Below, in pieces: positions 1-7,955 of a stretch of DNA of 64,000 bases. Numbering within the stretch: position 1 is the first letter of the stretch; each line of letters opens with the position of its first letter. A program made the position numbers and the translations under genes. The notes beneath the pieces are model-generated. The model was not told where the DNA came from and did no database searches. It worked only from the letters and a program-made list of their open reading frames with translations. Source of the stretch: Nakamurella aerolata. Its GTDB lineage: Bacteria > Actinomycetota > Actinomycetes > Mycobacteriales > Nakamurellaceae. The stretch lies in the NCBI RefSeq assembly GCF_013002705.1, contig NZ_JABEND010000006.1, positions 1 through 64,000 on the forward strand. Reading direction: 5' to 3'.

Positions 1-122
1 CCGGCTCGAGCACCTACGCGGGTCAGCGCTCGGGTTCCGCAACCTCATCCACTACATCGCCAGATCCCTACTCGAAGCCGGCGGATTCAGACCCCAACTA
101 CACCGTCAACTGTGAAGAGCCG
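1..122 (+). mobile_element. Right end of an ISL3-family insertion sequence (partial)
   Basis: The first 115 bases encode the last 37 residues of an ISL3-type transposase, and the seven bases after its stop read to GAAGAGCC. Its complement, GGCTCTTC, resembles the usual outer tip of ISL3 terminal repeats. The element therefore probably ends near 122, only about five bases before the ATG of the LysR-type gene. The left end lies outside the window, so length and target duplication cannot be judged. The family call comes from recognising the C-terminal sequence; the terminus call is inference. Confidence 0.6.
2..115 (+). CDS. ISL3-family transposase, C-terminal fragment
   Basis: An open frame enters from the left edge and stops at TGA 113-115. 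Its visible end includes LEHLRGSALGFRNL followed by HYIARSLLEAGGFRP, the pattern typical of the C terminus of ISL3 (IS204/IS1001/IS1165-like) DDE transposases. The catalytic residues lie upstream of the window and cannot be checked, so it is unknown whether the copy is intact. The frame is too short to be found without recognising the family. Confidence 0.65.
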   Translation, partial: RLEHLRGSALGFRNLIHYIARSLLEAGGFRPQLHRQL

Positions 123-127
123 CTTTC

Positions 128-1021
128 ATGGAGCTTCGCCACCTCATACTGCTGCGCGAATTGGCCGAGCGCGGCAGTGTCGCGGCGACCGCCCAGGCGC
201 TGCACGTGAGCCCGTCGGCGGTGTCGCAGCAGTTGCGCTCGGCCGAGCGCGAGTGGGGTGCGGCGTTGGTGGAGCCGGCCGGGCGTGGGATCCGGTTGAC
301 CGAGGCCGGACGACTGTTGGCGGACGGTGCGGTGGACGTGGCCAGCGCGATGGCGGCGGTGCAGCGCCGCTGGGACGAGTTCACCGGCTCGGTGGGCGGC
401 ACGGTGTCGATCGCCACCCTGCCGAGCGCAGGGGCGGTGTTGCTGCCGGCGCTGCTGCATCGGCTGCAGGGCACCGGTATCGAGCTGCAGATCCACGATC
501 ACGACGTCGCCGAGGCCCGCTACGCCGACCTGGCCCGCGACCACGACATGGTGATCGGCCACCGGATGACCGAGCACCCGCCCGCCGAGTGGTCGGCGCT
601 GGCACGCTTCGACCTGCTACGGGAGCCGATCGACGTGGCCATGCCGATCTCGCATCCACTTGCCGGCGTGCAGGCCGTGCGCGCCAAGGACATTGCCGGC
701 GAGCGCTGGGTGGGCGTCCCGGAGGGATTCCCCTTCGACAACCTCCGGAAAGAGCTGGAAGCCAAGGCCCGCAAGGCTTTTCTGGTGCAACAACGAGTGC
801 GGGACAACAACCTGGTGGCGGCGCTGGTGGTCGCGGAGATCGGCATAGGGCTGCTGCCGCGGTTGTCCACCCCGCCGCTGGACGGCCTGGTTCTGAAGCC
901 GCTGGCCGGAGTGGCCGCCTCCCGCATCATCTCCGCGTTGGCCCGGCCCGACGTCGCGCAGCGCGCGGCGGTGCGGTTCATTCTGAGCCAGCTGACCCGG
1001 GATCACCGGTCGATCCGATGA
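128..1021 (+). CDS. LysR-family transcriptional regulator
   Basis: A 297-residue protein of the usual LysR length. The N terminus MELRHLILLRELAERGS followed by the helix-turn-helix AATAQALHVSPSAVSQQLR (about residues 20-38) is the canonical winged DNA-binding domain. Residues about 90-290 form the substrate-binding-like effector domain. The ATG at 128 is used because it begins the conserved first helix. There is no good ribosome binding site, and the bases just upstream belong to the end of an insertion sequence, so normal upstream control has probably been cut away. The neighbouring genes are on the other strand, so its target is unknown. Family assignment is firm; ligand and regulon cannot be inferred. 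Confidence 0.9.
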   Translation: MELRHLILLRELAERGSVAATAQALHVSPSAVSQQLRSAEREWGAALVEPAGRGIRLTEAGRLLADGAVDVASAMAAVQRRWDEFTGSVGGTVSIATLPSAGAVLLPALLHRLQGTGIELQIHDHDVAEARYADLARDHDMVIGHRMTEHPPAEWSALARFDLLREPIDVAMPISHPLAGVQAVRAKDIAGERWVGVPEGFPFDNLRKELEAKARKAFLVQQRVRDNNLVAALVVAEIGIGLLPRLSTPPLDGLVLKPLAGVAASRIISALARPDVAQRAAVRFILSQLTRDHRSIR

Positions 1022-1034
1022 GCTCCGAACCCGG

Positions 1035-1640
1035 CTAAGCCGGGAGACTTTGAACGGCGTCGTCGAGCGCGGCATCAAGGACAACAGTGCCGTCGTCATC
1101 GATGTCGATCCGGTGGAATCGGCCGAGCCGCCACCAGTACGCGAATGGGCTGCAGCCATCGTTCGAGTCCCGCAGCCACAGTCGCGCAACAGAGGCCATC
1201 ACGGCTGCCGCACCGATCTCTCGGCGGGTGAAGATGGGGCGAGCTATCACGGCGGAGAACCGCGGTAACGCGACGAGGAGATCCGACGCGTGCGGCAAGT
1301 TCAGGGTGGCGATTGGCCACAACAGCGCCGCGGTGACGAGCGGATTTCCGTCGATTGCGCCCACCCGCAGACGTACCCCGTGTACCGCGTGGTCACGGAC
1401 ATCCAACCCTTGCAAATTGTTTGTATATGTCGCTTGCTCAGCCGAAGCGAACGGTTGGTGCGCCCGAACGTTTGCCTGCATCACCGTTCCCTCGTCGACA
1501 GTGACTAACCGCTCGACCAGGCCCCCACCAAGATCACGAGCTCGTGCGTCATGGTCGACCAACTCCAGCGGAGCGATTTGCACTCGGATTTCCGACAGCT
1601 CGTCGCTCACGACATCAGCCAGCTTCCTCAACGGCCGCAT
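1035..1640 (-). CDS. Hypothetical protein, candidate second immunity protein of the toxin cassette
   Basis: A 201-residue protein that I do not recognise. It is the last gene of a minus-strand run that starts with the secreted nuclease toxin at 3999, and its ATG overlaps the end of the preceding gene by 26 bases, so the two are probably translated together. There is no signal peptide or clear membrane segment; the C terminus has an acidic patch (IDIDDDGTVVLDAALDD). Base composition is lower in GC than the surrounding core genes, including an AT-rich stretch near 1415-1430, as is common in exchanged toxin-immunity cassettes. The immunity role is inferred only from position and composition. Confidence 0.6.
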   Translation of the reverse strand: MRPLRKLADVVSDELSEIRVQIAPLELVDHDARARDLGGGLVERLVTVDEGTVMQANVRAHQPFASAEQATYTNNLQGLDVRDHAVHGVRLRVGAIDGNPLVTAALLWPIATLNLPHASDLLVALPRFSAVIARPIFTRREIGAAAVMASVARLWLRDSNDGCSPFAYWWRLGRFHRIDIDDDGTVVLDAALDDAVQSLPA

Positions 1641-2286
1641 GGTCGGACAGTCCGGCTCTTGTCAGTGTCACAGCGCGAAAGGAACGCAGGAACCTCAGCG
1701 CCTCGGGGCGGGAATCAGCAATGGCGATGGCGAAGTTTTCCCAGTACTCCCGAGTCGCCTCATCAAATCCCCACTTCTGCATCAACGGCAGCGCCGCATC
1801 AACAACCTCGGAGGCGGAGCCCGTTTGATAAATGACTCGCGTTCCGGCCAGCGGCAACCAAGTCGCACGCCGCTTACCAATCTGACCCGCCCACATCTGC
1901 TCGTAGAGCTGCCCATCCGGTGATACCTGAGCGGCCAGATATTGGCCCGCTGGGCCGTTGACCCATCGCTCCAGCTTGGCTAGACCGTCCGATGGATCGT
2001 GATCGAAGCCGACAGACCAGTCAGCTCCGTCGCTGTACGACGATCCGGGTCGAACGTCGTCCTGGCGGAGACCGATGGTGTTCGGCATTGGCATGAAAGC
2101 CGGCCGATATGCCGCATAGAGCAACCGCGCGTCGCGCTGGGGCTCCACCCCGACCGTTGGTAGCCACCAAGCGACCGGCTGTTGCACCAGTTCGGTCTGA
2201 ACACCGGTGCCGACGCACGCCCACAAGCCGTCGGAGCGTTTCGCCAGCTCAGCCGCGACCGTCGACCATCGTCCAGCGTGGCTCAT
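1615..2286 (-). CDS. Hypothetical protein, candidate immunity protein for the adjacent toxin
   Basis: A 223-residue soluble protein that begins nine bases after the stop of the nuclease toxin gene and overlaps the next small gene. It is rich in Trp, Pro and Asp (AWWLPTVGVEP near the N terminus, SYSDGADWSVGFDHDPSDG in the middle) and has no signal peptide or membrane helix. I know no named family for it. Polymorphic toxins are normally followed immediately by their immunity gene, and this is the first gene downstream of the toxin, so it is the best immunity candidate. The role is inference from gene order. Confidence 0.6.
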   Translation of the reverse strand: MSHAGRWSTVAAELAKRSDGLWACVGTGVQTELVQQPVAWWLPTVGVEPQRDARLLYAAYRPAFMPMPNTIGLRQDDVRPGSSYSDGADWSVGFDHDPSDGLAKLERWVNGPAGQYLAAQVSPDGQLYEQMWAGQIGKRRATWLPLAGTRVIYQTGSASEVVDAALPLMQKWGFDEATREYWENFAIAIADSRPEALRFLRSFRAVTLTRAGLSDHAAVEEAG

Positions 2287-2295
2287 CCCATCAGC

Positions 2296-3999
2296 CTACG
2301 AGCTGCCTGTGCTTGGCTGAGGGAGTACCGGGGTAGCCCAGAGAGCGGTGGGCCCCCCGGTCGATGTTGTCGTCGAGCCGACGGCGGGCGACGGACTCGC
2401 GCCGGCCCCTGGCCGCAGCTCGACAATCCGGGACGGATCCACGTCCATGCGATCGGCGAGGTCGGTGCGCCAAGCGTCCTCGATGCCCGCCTTACCCGTC
2501 TTGAGGTCCCAAGCGCCTGCCGGTGACCACGAATTATCCAAAACTTGTTGTTCCATCACAGCGTCCGGCCGCAGGGTGCCCGGCGCGTTACGACGCACCT
2601 CGTTACCTGCCGCGTCGTACGAGACTTCGGGACGCAGGCGATATCCGGAAGACGAAGGCACGATGTCGTCGGCCGTGCGTCTCACCGTCTGCTCAAAAGT
2701 AGTGTGAGCCCAGGTACCCAGTACCTGGGCGTTGGGATCGCGCCCTTTTCGGACCACGAAGTCGTCGAACCTGGTTCGGGGCCCGTATCCACCGTTTTTG
2801 AAATAGTTCGGATCACTGCGTGCATTCGCCGACCTCCAGGCATCGTCAGCGGCAGATTGCAGGCGTGGCTGGGCGTAGGCCATGGCGTCATCAGCGTTGT
2901 TGAAGCGCGGCGACGCGTTTGTCGAAACACGACCCGCGCGCACGTTAGCGGCGCGGATCAGCGGATTGCGCAGAGCTGCCCGCTCGAAGGCGCTGTTGGC
3001 CCGAGTGATGCCACTGACGGCCTGACGCACGCCCGGCATGTTGCCGACCTTGTTCATCGCGCCGCCGACCTTGCTCCCGGCGGCGGCCACGCGTTCAGCG
3101 CCGATGGCGGCCTTGAGACCCTTCCCAAGTACTTTTCCTACGCCCGGCAGGGCCATGGTTGCCGCGTCGATGATCAGGTCGGTCAGCGAGCCCTCGCCGG
3201 CGGCGACCAGGGCGGCGTCGATCAGCAGCGCGGCTCCGCCGGTCACCAGGGCGATCGGGCCCATGATGGGGGCCAGCACCGGGATGAACGAGAGCACGCC
3301 GGCCACCGCGGAGATGATCTTCAGAACGCCGGAGATCTTCTTCAGAACGTCGGCGTTGTCCTTCACCCAATCGGTGAAACCCTGCCAGGCCTTCTCCAGC
3401 CAGTTCGGCGGGTCGTCCGGCCGCAATCCCTTGGCCTCGTTGATCGCTCCCGTCAGGGTGCGCATCGCGGTGGCATGCTCTTCCAGGATCTGCCGCGCTT
3501 CGCCCTCAATGTTGTTCAGGGCGTTCTGCGCGCTGGTCAATGCCGACTGCCTGCTGCCCACCTGCGAAACATAGGTGTCTGCCGGCAGCGTCTCCCCCGG
3601 CTTCAGCGCGTCCTGGGCCCGTTGGCGGCTGGCCGCGTTGCTGCGGTCGTTGGACCTGGCTGTCGATAACGCGTTGTTGGCATTGTTCACCGTGGTCTGC
3701 TGCGCCGCATGACGCTGCGCCACCGCCTGCATCCTGGTCTGCAGCTTTTCCAGCGTGTCGGCGTAAACCTTCAGTGCCCCACCGACTTTGGTCCACGCCT
3801 GGTCGATCTTGTCCAGCCTGGGCGGGAGTCCCTCCTTGTAGGTGCTGACGATCTGCCGCAGCTCCTCGCCCTTGCAGGCGTCGGTCTGCAGGACGCCGAT
3901 GTCCGCGCTGGCGCCGCGCGCGTCGGAACCGAATGTGTTCCAGACAACGCCCGACGCACGAATCGACGCAGCATCGCCCGACAACGTCAGCTGAACCAT
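2296..3999 (-). CDS. Type VII-secreted polymorphic toxin with PD-(D/E)XK nuclease tip
   Basis: A 567-residue protein in three parts. Residues 1-200 are helical and coiled-coil, with a WXG-like turn near GVVWNTFGSD and long Ala/Gln/Glu-rich helices, as in substrates of ESX systems. Residues about 205-320 carry a hydrophobic, Gly/Ala-rich stretch (KKISGVLKIISAVAGVLSF and onward) typical of the linker of WXG toxins. The C terminus contains HTTFEQ, then RPDAV (D479), then AWDLKTG (D498, K500), which fits the acid and D-x-K arrangement of a PD-(D/E)XK nuclease. A Ser/Thr/Pro-rich tail follows. ATG 3999 is preferred over GTG 4017 because GGGGTGA sits at the right distance. Two candidate immunity genes follow and WXG100 genes precede. 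DNA or RNA as target is not determined. Confidence 0.75.
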   Translation of the reverse strand: MVQLTLSGDAASIRASGVVWNTFGSDARGASADIGVLQTDACKGEELRQIVSTYKEGLPPRLDKIDQAWTKVGGALKVYADTLEKLQTRMQAVAQRHAAQQTTVNNANNALSTARSNDRSNAASRQRAQDALKPGETLPADTYVSQVGSRQSALTSAQNALNNIEGEARQILEEHATAMRTLTGAINEAKGLRPDDPPNWLEKAWQGFTDWVKDNADVLKKISGVLKIISAVAGVLSFIPVLAPIMGPIALVTGGAALLIDAALVAAGEGSLTDLIIDAATMALPGVGKVLGKGLKAAIGAERVAAAGSKVGGAMNKVGNMPGVRQAVSGITRANSAFERAALRNPLIRAANVRAGRVSTNASPRFNNADDAMAYAQPRLQSAADDAWRSANARSDPNYFKNGGYGPRTRFDDFVVRKGRDPNAQVLGTWAHTTFEQTVRRTADDIVPSSSGYRLRPEVSYDAAGNEVRRNAPGTLRPDAVMEQQVLDNSWSPAGAWDLKTGKAGIEDAWRTDLADRMDVDPSRIVELRPGAGASPSPAVGSTTTSTGGPTALWATPVLPQPSTGSS

Positions 4000-4257
4000 C
4001 ACGTCACCCCACACCACTACTCGGCGGGCGCTGCGCCCGCCCCCATCTGGAACTCACCGTGTACTTGCGGCGAGCACGTTACCCCGAACACAGTCAAAAT
4101 CCCTGCGGTTCAAGGAATATCGAGCCACGGCGTCCCTAGGTGCGGAAACGCGGTGGCTTTGCTGCGGCGAGGTGCAACACCAGGCCGGCGGGGCTGCTGC
4201 CCACTCGGCCGGCGCCCTCACCCCGCCGCAGCGATCAGGCACGTCGTCATGGCCGGA
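4000..4257. other. Intergenic stretch between WXG100 gene and toxin, with a GC-rich hairpin
   Basis: This 258-base gap contains no convincing gene. Next to the toxin start lies a near-perfect palindrome at 4023-4041 (arms GGCGGGCGC and GCGCCCGCC around one T). It has no T-run on either side, so it could be an attenuating structure in the toxin leader or a simple stall site. It lies 24 bases upstream of the toxin ATG. Confidence 0.45.
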
Positions 4258-4557
4258 TCAGTTGAAGGCCAGGACGGCCATCACCTGTGCGCGCATCTCC
4301 TTGACCGACTGGGTGTTCTGGCCCAGCGCGCTGGCCACCGACGACAGGATGCTCTGCACCGTGCCGGCGTTGGTGTCCCACTTGTTCTGGATGGCGGCGT
4401 AGGCGTCCTTCTCGTTGCCGTCCCACTGGCCCTTCACCGAGTTCACGAAGCCGGTGAGGTCGAGCAGCGCCTTTTCCATCGCTGCGATCTGGCCGGTGAT
4501 GTCACCGTGCACCGTCTCCGCGGTGCCCTCGTGGTAGGACTGCACTCCCTGCGACAT
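4258..4557 (-). CDS. WXG100 family protein (ESAT-6-like)
   Basis: A 99-residue protein of standard WXG100 size. It has a helix, the turn QWDGNE with W45 and G47, then a second helix, the hairpin that forms the secreted dimer partner of ESX systems. A YxxxD/E-type C-terminal signal is not obvious. The ATG at 4557 is preceded on the minus strand by AAAGGAA at a good distance. It lies about 100 bases downstream of a second WXG100 gene on the same strand, so the two probably form a pair like EsxA/EsxB and may help deliver the toxin encoded further downstream. Confidence 0.9.
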   Translation of the reverse strand: MSQGVQSYHEGTAETVHGDITGQIAAMEKALLDLTGFVNSVKGQWDGNEKDAYAAIQNKWDTNAGTVQSILSSVASALGQNTQSVKEMRAQVMAVLAFN

Positions 4558-4658
4558 GATTCATTCCTTTCGAATGGAGGCGCCGGCTCGCTCCGATTGA
4601 CCGGGTACCGTCACGCCTGCCGAAGATTGATGTGGTTGACGAAGCTTCGCGGTGGCCG

Positions 4659-5042
4659 TCAGGCCTTGGCGCCGAACGGATTGCTCTGGCCTGCCTGGGC
4701 AGCCTGCCGGGCCAGCTCGGACGCCTGGTTGGCGTGGTACTGCTGGTACTTGCCGTCGGCGTCCTTGACCTTGGTCTTGATGTCGGTCAGCGCACCGATC
4801 AGACCTCCGTTGGACGGGCCACCCGAATTGGGGCCACCGATGGCCAGCTTCCAAGCACTGACCAGTTCCCCCCAGGAGCCGAAGGCGGTGCCCTTCCAGA
4901 CGCCGTCCAGCTGCCCCACCGCGGTGATGAAGTCGTTGGCCAGCTTCAGCAAGTCCCCCTCCGACGTGCCGAGGTTGGTGTGGTGACTTCCCAGCGCACC
5001 CTCGTTCAAGCTGAAGCTCATACTGCCGCCAGCTGCACTCAT
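4659..5042 (-). CDS. WXG100-like ESX substrate
   Basis: A 127-residue helical protein with VWKGTAFGSWGE around W49 and G51, the WXG turn of ESX substrates. It is slightly longer than the usual 100 residues because of an extra N-terminal stretch and an Ala/Gln-rich C-terminal helix (ASELARQAAQAGQ). The ATG at 5042 is chosen because GGAGGGAAG sits just before it on the minus strand; an upstream in-frame ATG at 5087 has no such site. It precedes the second WXG100 gene at 4557 and probably forms a heterodimer with it. Confidence 0.85.
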   Translation of the reverse strand: MSAAGGSMSFSLNEGALGSHHTNLGTSEGDLLKLANDFITAVGQLDGVWKGTAFGSWGELVSAWKLAIGGPNSGGPSNGGLIGALTDIKTKVKDADGKYQQYHANQASELARQAAQAGQSNPFGAKA

Positions 5043-5311
5043 GGTCTTCCCTCCGTAATCGTGCGGTGATGCAGGCCCATCCCGCATCCGACAGAGCCGA
5101 CGCTAGAGCGCGTCGGTCGGTTCCCGCAGCTGTTTGAGATGGGCAGTGGTCCCCACAATCCCCTCGCGCGGCACGCATCCGGCCGGCGCCCGCCGGCGTC
5201 GGGCATCCGCCCTCTTGACGCGGCCGGAGGCAGCGGGAAGCAGCGCAGCGAGTGCTGGATCGCTTGCGCCACAAGACTTTTGCGGATCGGTCTCCGAATC
5301 GGCCAGAGCGC
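5043..5311. other. Intergenic stretch between MinD-like gene and WXG100 pair
   Basis: 269 bases without a supported gene. It should hold the promoter for the minus-strand WXG100 pair (start 5042). I see no strong inverted repeat and no clear actinobacterial promoter boxes that I would defend. Confidence 0.4.
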
Positions 5312-6250
5312 TCAGAAGCGGCGAGCGGTGGCGTTGGGTCCCGGGGCGATGCGCAACTGCGCCGCCAGCTCAGGGGGCATGGGTCCAACTCCCCATCCCA
5401 GCCGGCGGCCGGCCGGCTCCGGTACCAGTGCGCTCGAGGTCAGCACCTCGGTGGCGAGCACGAGACCAGCGGTGGCGGCCTGCCTGCCCAGCCGGTCGAG
5501 CCGGCGCCGGCGCAGGCCCTCGTCGCGCGGCAGCAGCACCACCGGCACGTCCTGCAGCGACCAGTTCGGTGAGCCGAGCCCACGCCCGACCACCACGGCC
5601 GAGGCCGTGTACGGCGTCCGGGTGCGCTCGGCGAGCCACCCGAGCACGGTGTGCAACCGGCGGTCCACCGCACCCTCGCCGCGCACCACCATCACGAAGT
5701 GGTCGACGTGTGGCAGCACCCCGGCCAGCACCGGCGCCCCCGGGTCGGCCGGGGTGTCGATCACCACGATGTCGGCGCGCTGCCTGAGCGCCTGGAGTGT
5801 GCGGACCACCTGCCCCGGCCCGCACCGGACGCCCGGCGGGTTGCTGAGCACCGGCACCGCCGAACCCGGCGTCCTGGTGGCGGCCAGCGCCCGCCGGTGC
5901 ACCATCGGCGAGCGGGCGGTCGCGGCCATCAGCCGCAACCAGCCGCCCGCGCGCTCGTCGGAACCCAGCAGCGCAGCCGCGGACCGTCCCTGCTCGCCAG
6001 GGTCGCTCGCGGTTGGATCCAGCAGGTGCACGGTGCGCTGGGAGTAGGCGGCCACGGTCGCGGCCAGCAGCGCCGCCACCGAGCTGCGGCCCTCGCCGGG
6101 GGTGAGGCCGACCACCGCGATGGTCGCCGGCTGCGTCGGCGCGGCTGCGAAGGCGGCGCGCGCGGCCAGATAGGACTGCAGATCGCGACCCAGCAACGGG
6201 TTCAGCGCCGCGGCCGCCTGGCGCAGCAGCCATGATGGGTCGTTCGCCAT
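5312..6250 (-). CDS. MinD/ParA-like ATPase of the ESX locus (EspI-like) with atypical P-loop
   Basis: A 312-residue protein with the layout of a MinD-type ATPase: P-loop region TIAVVGLTPGEGRSS near residues 43-57, then ADIVVIDTPAD (Walker B/switch II region) and VDHFVMVVRGE. Such proteins (for example EspI) accompany many mycobacterial ESX loci and are thought to act at the membrane next to EccC. The P-loop here reads TPGEGRSS, with Arg where the nucleotide-binding Lys is expected and no deviant signature Lys, so ATP hydrolysis may be weak or lost. ATG 6250 is preferred over upstream candidates because the upstream extension is Pro/Arg-rich shadow sequence. Confidence 0.7.
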   Translation of the reverse strand: MANDPSWLLRQAAAALNPLLGRDLQSYLAARAAFAAAPTQPATIAVVGLTPGEGRSSVAALLAATVAAYSQRTVHLLDPTASDPGEQGRSAAALLGSDERAGGWLRLMAATARSPMVHRRALAATRTPGSAVPVLSNPPGVRCGPGQVVRTLQALRQRADIVVIDTPADPGAPVLAGVLPHVDHFVMVVRGEGAVDRRLHTVLGWLAERTRTPYTASAVVVGRGLGSPNWSLQDVPVVLLPRDEGLRRRRLDRLGRQAATAGLVLATEVLTSSALVPEPAGRRLGWGVGPMPPELAAQLRIAPGPNATARRF

Positions 6251-6415
6251 GGTTCCTACCTCACCACGGACGGCACCCGCCGGTGCGACGCCCCGGCCCG
6301 AGCGCCCCGGCCGGGCATGGGGAGTGCTGCCCAGATGTCGGCATCCGGCGGACAAGCCGGGCGCCACTGCCTAGTGTTGGTGGCCGGAAGCACCACCACG
6401 GGAAGGAGTACGCAG

Positions 6416-6712
6416 ATGACCGATCCGGTCGCGCAGTATCCATATCAAACGTTGCAGAGCGTCGGCACCAAGCTCACCGGTATCCAGCAGAACATTCAAA
6501 AGGGCAAGAGCGCCTACAACGTCAACGGGCTCGGCTCGGACCAGGGCGACATCGTCTCCACCCTCGGCGACTTCGCCGGCGAGTGGGAGCAGTCGGCCCG
6601 CAAGATCATCGAGAACATCGGCGACTCCGGCAAGGTGACGACGCAGGTTGCCGGGATGGCCCAGCAGACCGACGACGGCCTGGCCAAAGGCCTCAAGGGC
6701 GACAAGACCTGA
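6416..6712 (+). CDS. WXG100-like small helical protein
   Basis: A 98-residue protein divergent from the MinD-like gene. It is mostly helical with the turn AGEWEQSARK at W57, so the Trp of the WXG motif is present but the Gly is replaced by Gln. Size and position in the ESX locus point to a WXG100-related substrate or chaperone partner. GGAAGGAG lies seven bases before ATG 6416, a strong ribosome site, and longer upstream starts are rejected. The next gene begins 17 bases downstream, suggesting an operon. Confidence 0.75.
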   Translation: MTDPVAQYPYQTLQSVGTKLTGIQQNIQKGKSAYNVNGLGSDQGDIVSTLGDFAGEWEQSARKIIENIGDSGKVTTQVAGMAQQTDDGLAKGLKGDKT

Positions 6713-6729
6713 CGGGCGGGCACCCGACT

Positions 6730-7611
6730 GTGAGCACCATCGGCGAGCTGGGCGAGACCCTCGCGCTCGACCCGAACGCCCCGCGGCCACCGTTCCCGCT
6801 CGCTCTGCGACTGCCGTCGGCCTGGTCGATCCTCGACACCAACCCGCAGACCTGGGAGCGCTCGGCCGAGCGGATGATCGACACCACCTTCCACGGCTCC
6901 CGGCTGCCGGCCGGCGAACGCCGCCAGGTGATGGGATTTTTCGAGCAGCTGGTCGCCGACTGCCAGCGGGCCGGCGCGTCAGTCAGCCTGATCCTGGTCG
7001 GCCGGCTCGCCGACACCGCCGCCGAATCCGGTACCTCGCGTCCGGCGCGCCAGCGCGGCCGGGCCGCCAGCCTCGGCCTGCATCTGGCCTTTCGCAACGA
7101 CAATCAGCCGGCGACGGTTGGCCGCATTCGCGATCAGCTGCCGCGCACCGGCACCATCACCGACCTGCAATCCGGTGTCGGCCCCGCGCTGCTGCATGCC
7201 GAGCGCACCACCATGGTCCCGCCGGGCGCGTCCGAGGTGGTGGCGCTGACCAGCCTGCAGGCGTACATCCCGATCCCGGACACCAGCTGGACGGCAATCT
7301 TCGCTTCCGCCAGCGCCTTTCCCGAGTTGACGCCGGCGTTGCAGCAGCTGCTGACGGAGGTGGTTGCCGATTTTCGGCTGGCCGACTCCGATACCGGCCC
7401 GGCCTCGGGTGCCGACGCCGCCGCTGACGGATCACCCGCGGCCGGCGCCGACGGCTCACCCGCACCGGACGAGTCCGCCGGGTACGAACGCCGCGACACC
7501 CGCAAGGGCCCCGGCATCGAGCGCGGCTTCACCACCTTTGTGCAACGCCGGCTGACCGGCGGCCAGCCCGACGCCGACAACCGCGCCGATCCAGGACAGG
7601 GTCAGCGCTGA
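6730..7611 (+). CDS. ESX-locus protein of unknown function
   Basis: A 293-residue protein starting at GTG 6730 (VSTIGELGETL), 17 bases after the preceding WXG100-like gene. Residues 1-215 look globular alpha/beta (PLALRLPSAWSILDTNP, then GASVSLILVGRLAD); residues about 220-293 are disordered and Ala/Asp/Gly-rich with a basic end. There is no signal peptide. I do not recognise the family. Its stop overlaps the start of the next gene (ATGA at 7608-7611), so translation of the two is coupled. A role in ESX assembly or substrate handling is inference from the locus. Confidence 0.7.
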   Translation: MSTIGELGETLALDPNAPRPPFPLALRLPSAWSILDTNPQTWERSAERMIDTTFHGSRLPAGERRQVMGFFEQLVADCQRAGASVSLILVGRLADTAAESGTSRPARQRGRAASLGLHLAFRNDNQPATVGRIRDQLPRTGTITDLQSGVGPALLHAERTTMVPPGASEVVALTSLQAYIPIPDTSWTAIFASASAFPELTPALQQLLTEVVADFRLADSDTGPASGADAAADGSPAAGADGSPAPDESAGYERRDTRKGPGIERGFTTFVQRRLTGGQPDADNRADPGQGQR

Positions 7612-7952
7612 TGACGATGCCGCCCACCGGCCCCGCTGGTTCCGTGGGCCCTGCCGGTTCCCTGGGTCCTGCTGGCCCCGTTGGTTCCGTCGGCCCTGCC
7701 GACCCGGACCAGCATGACGGTGAGCAGCACCAGGGTCGCCGCCGGCGCCCCGATGTGCTGCCCAAGGTGATTCTGCAGGCACATGCCACCAGGGCGTCGG
7801 TGGCGCAGGCGCTGCTACTGCACAGCCATGAGCGCACGGCGCGGCAGCTGCGAAAACCGTTGCCCGCCTTGCTGACCGGGGTGATCGTCGCGCTGATCAT
7901 CACGGTCGCGTTCTTCATCGCCATCAGGCTTGGCTCGCTGCCGAAGAACTGA
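7611..7952 (+). CDS. Single-pass membrane protein with collagen-like N terminus, ESX locus
   Basis: A 113-residue protein. Residues about 6-30 are GPxGxxGP-type repeats (GPAGSVGPAGSLGPAGPVG), followed by a charged stretch and one membrane helix near residues 87-107 (LLTGVIVALIITVAFFIAI). The start overlaps the stop of the preceding gene, so both are translated as a unit. It converges on EccD with only four bases between stops. One-helix proteins of this kind could be adaptors of the secretion channel, but I cannot name a family. Confidence 0.7.
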   Translation: MTMPPTGPAGSVGPAGSLGPAGPVGSVGPADPDQHDGEQHQGRRRRPDVLPKVILQAHATRASVAQALLLHSHERTARQLRKPLPALLTGVIVALIITVAFFIAIRLGSLPKN

Positions 7953-7955
7953 CGG

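Noticed and set aside
2545-3669. A 374-codon plus-strand frame
   Set aside because: Entirely antisense to the toxin gene, with no recognisable motif.
4023-4041. An intrinsic terminator for the WXG100 genes
   Set aside because: The hairpin lacks a T-run and is over 200 bases past the stop; only its symmetry can be supported.
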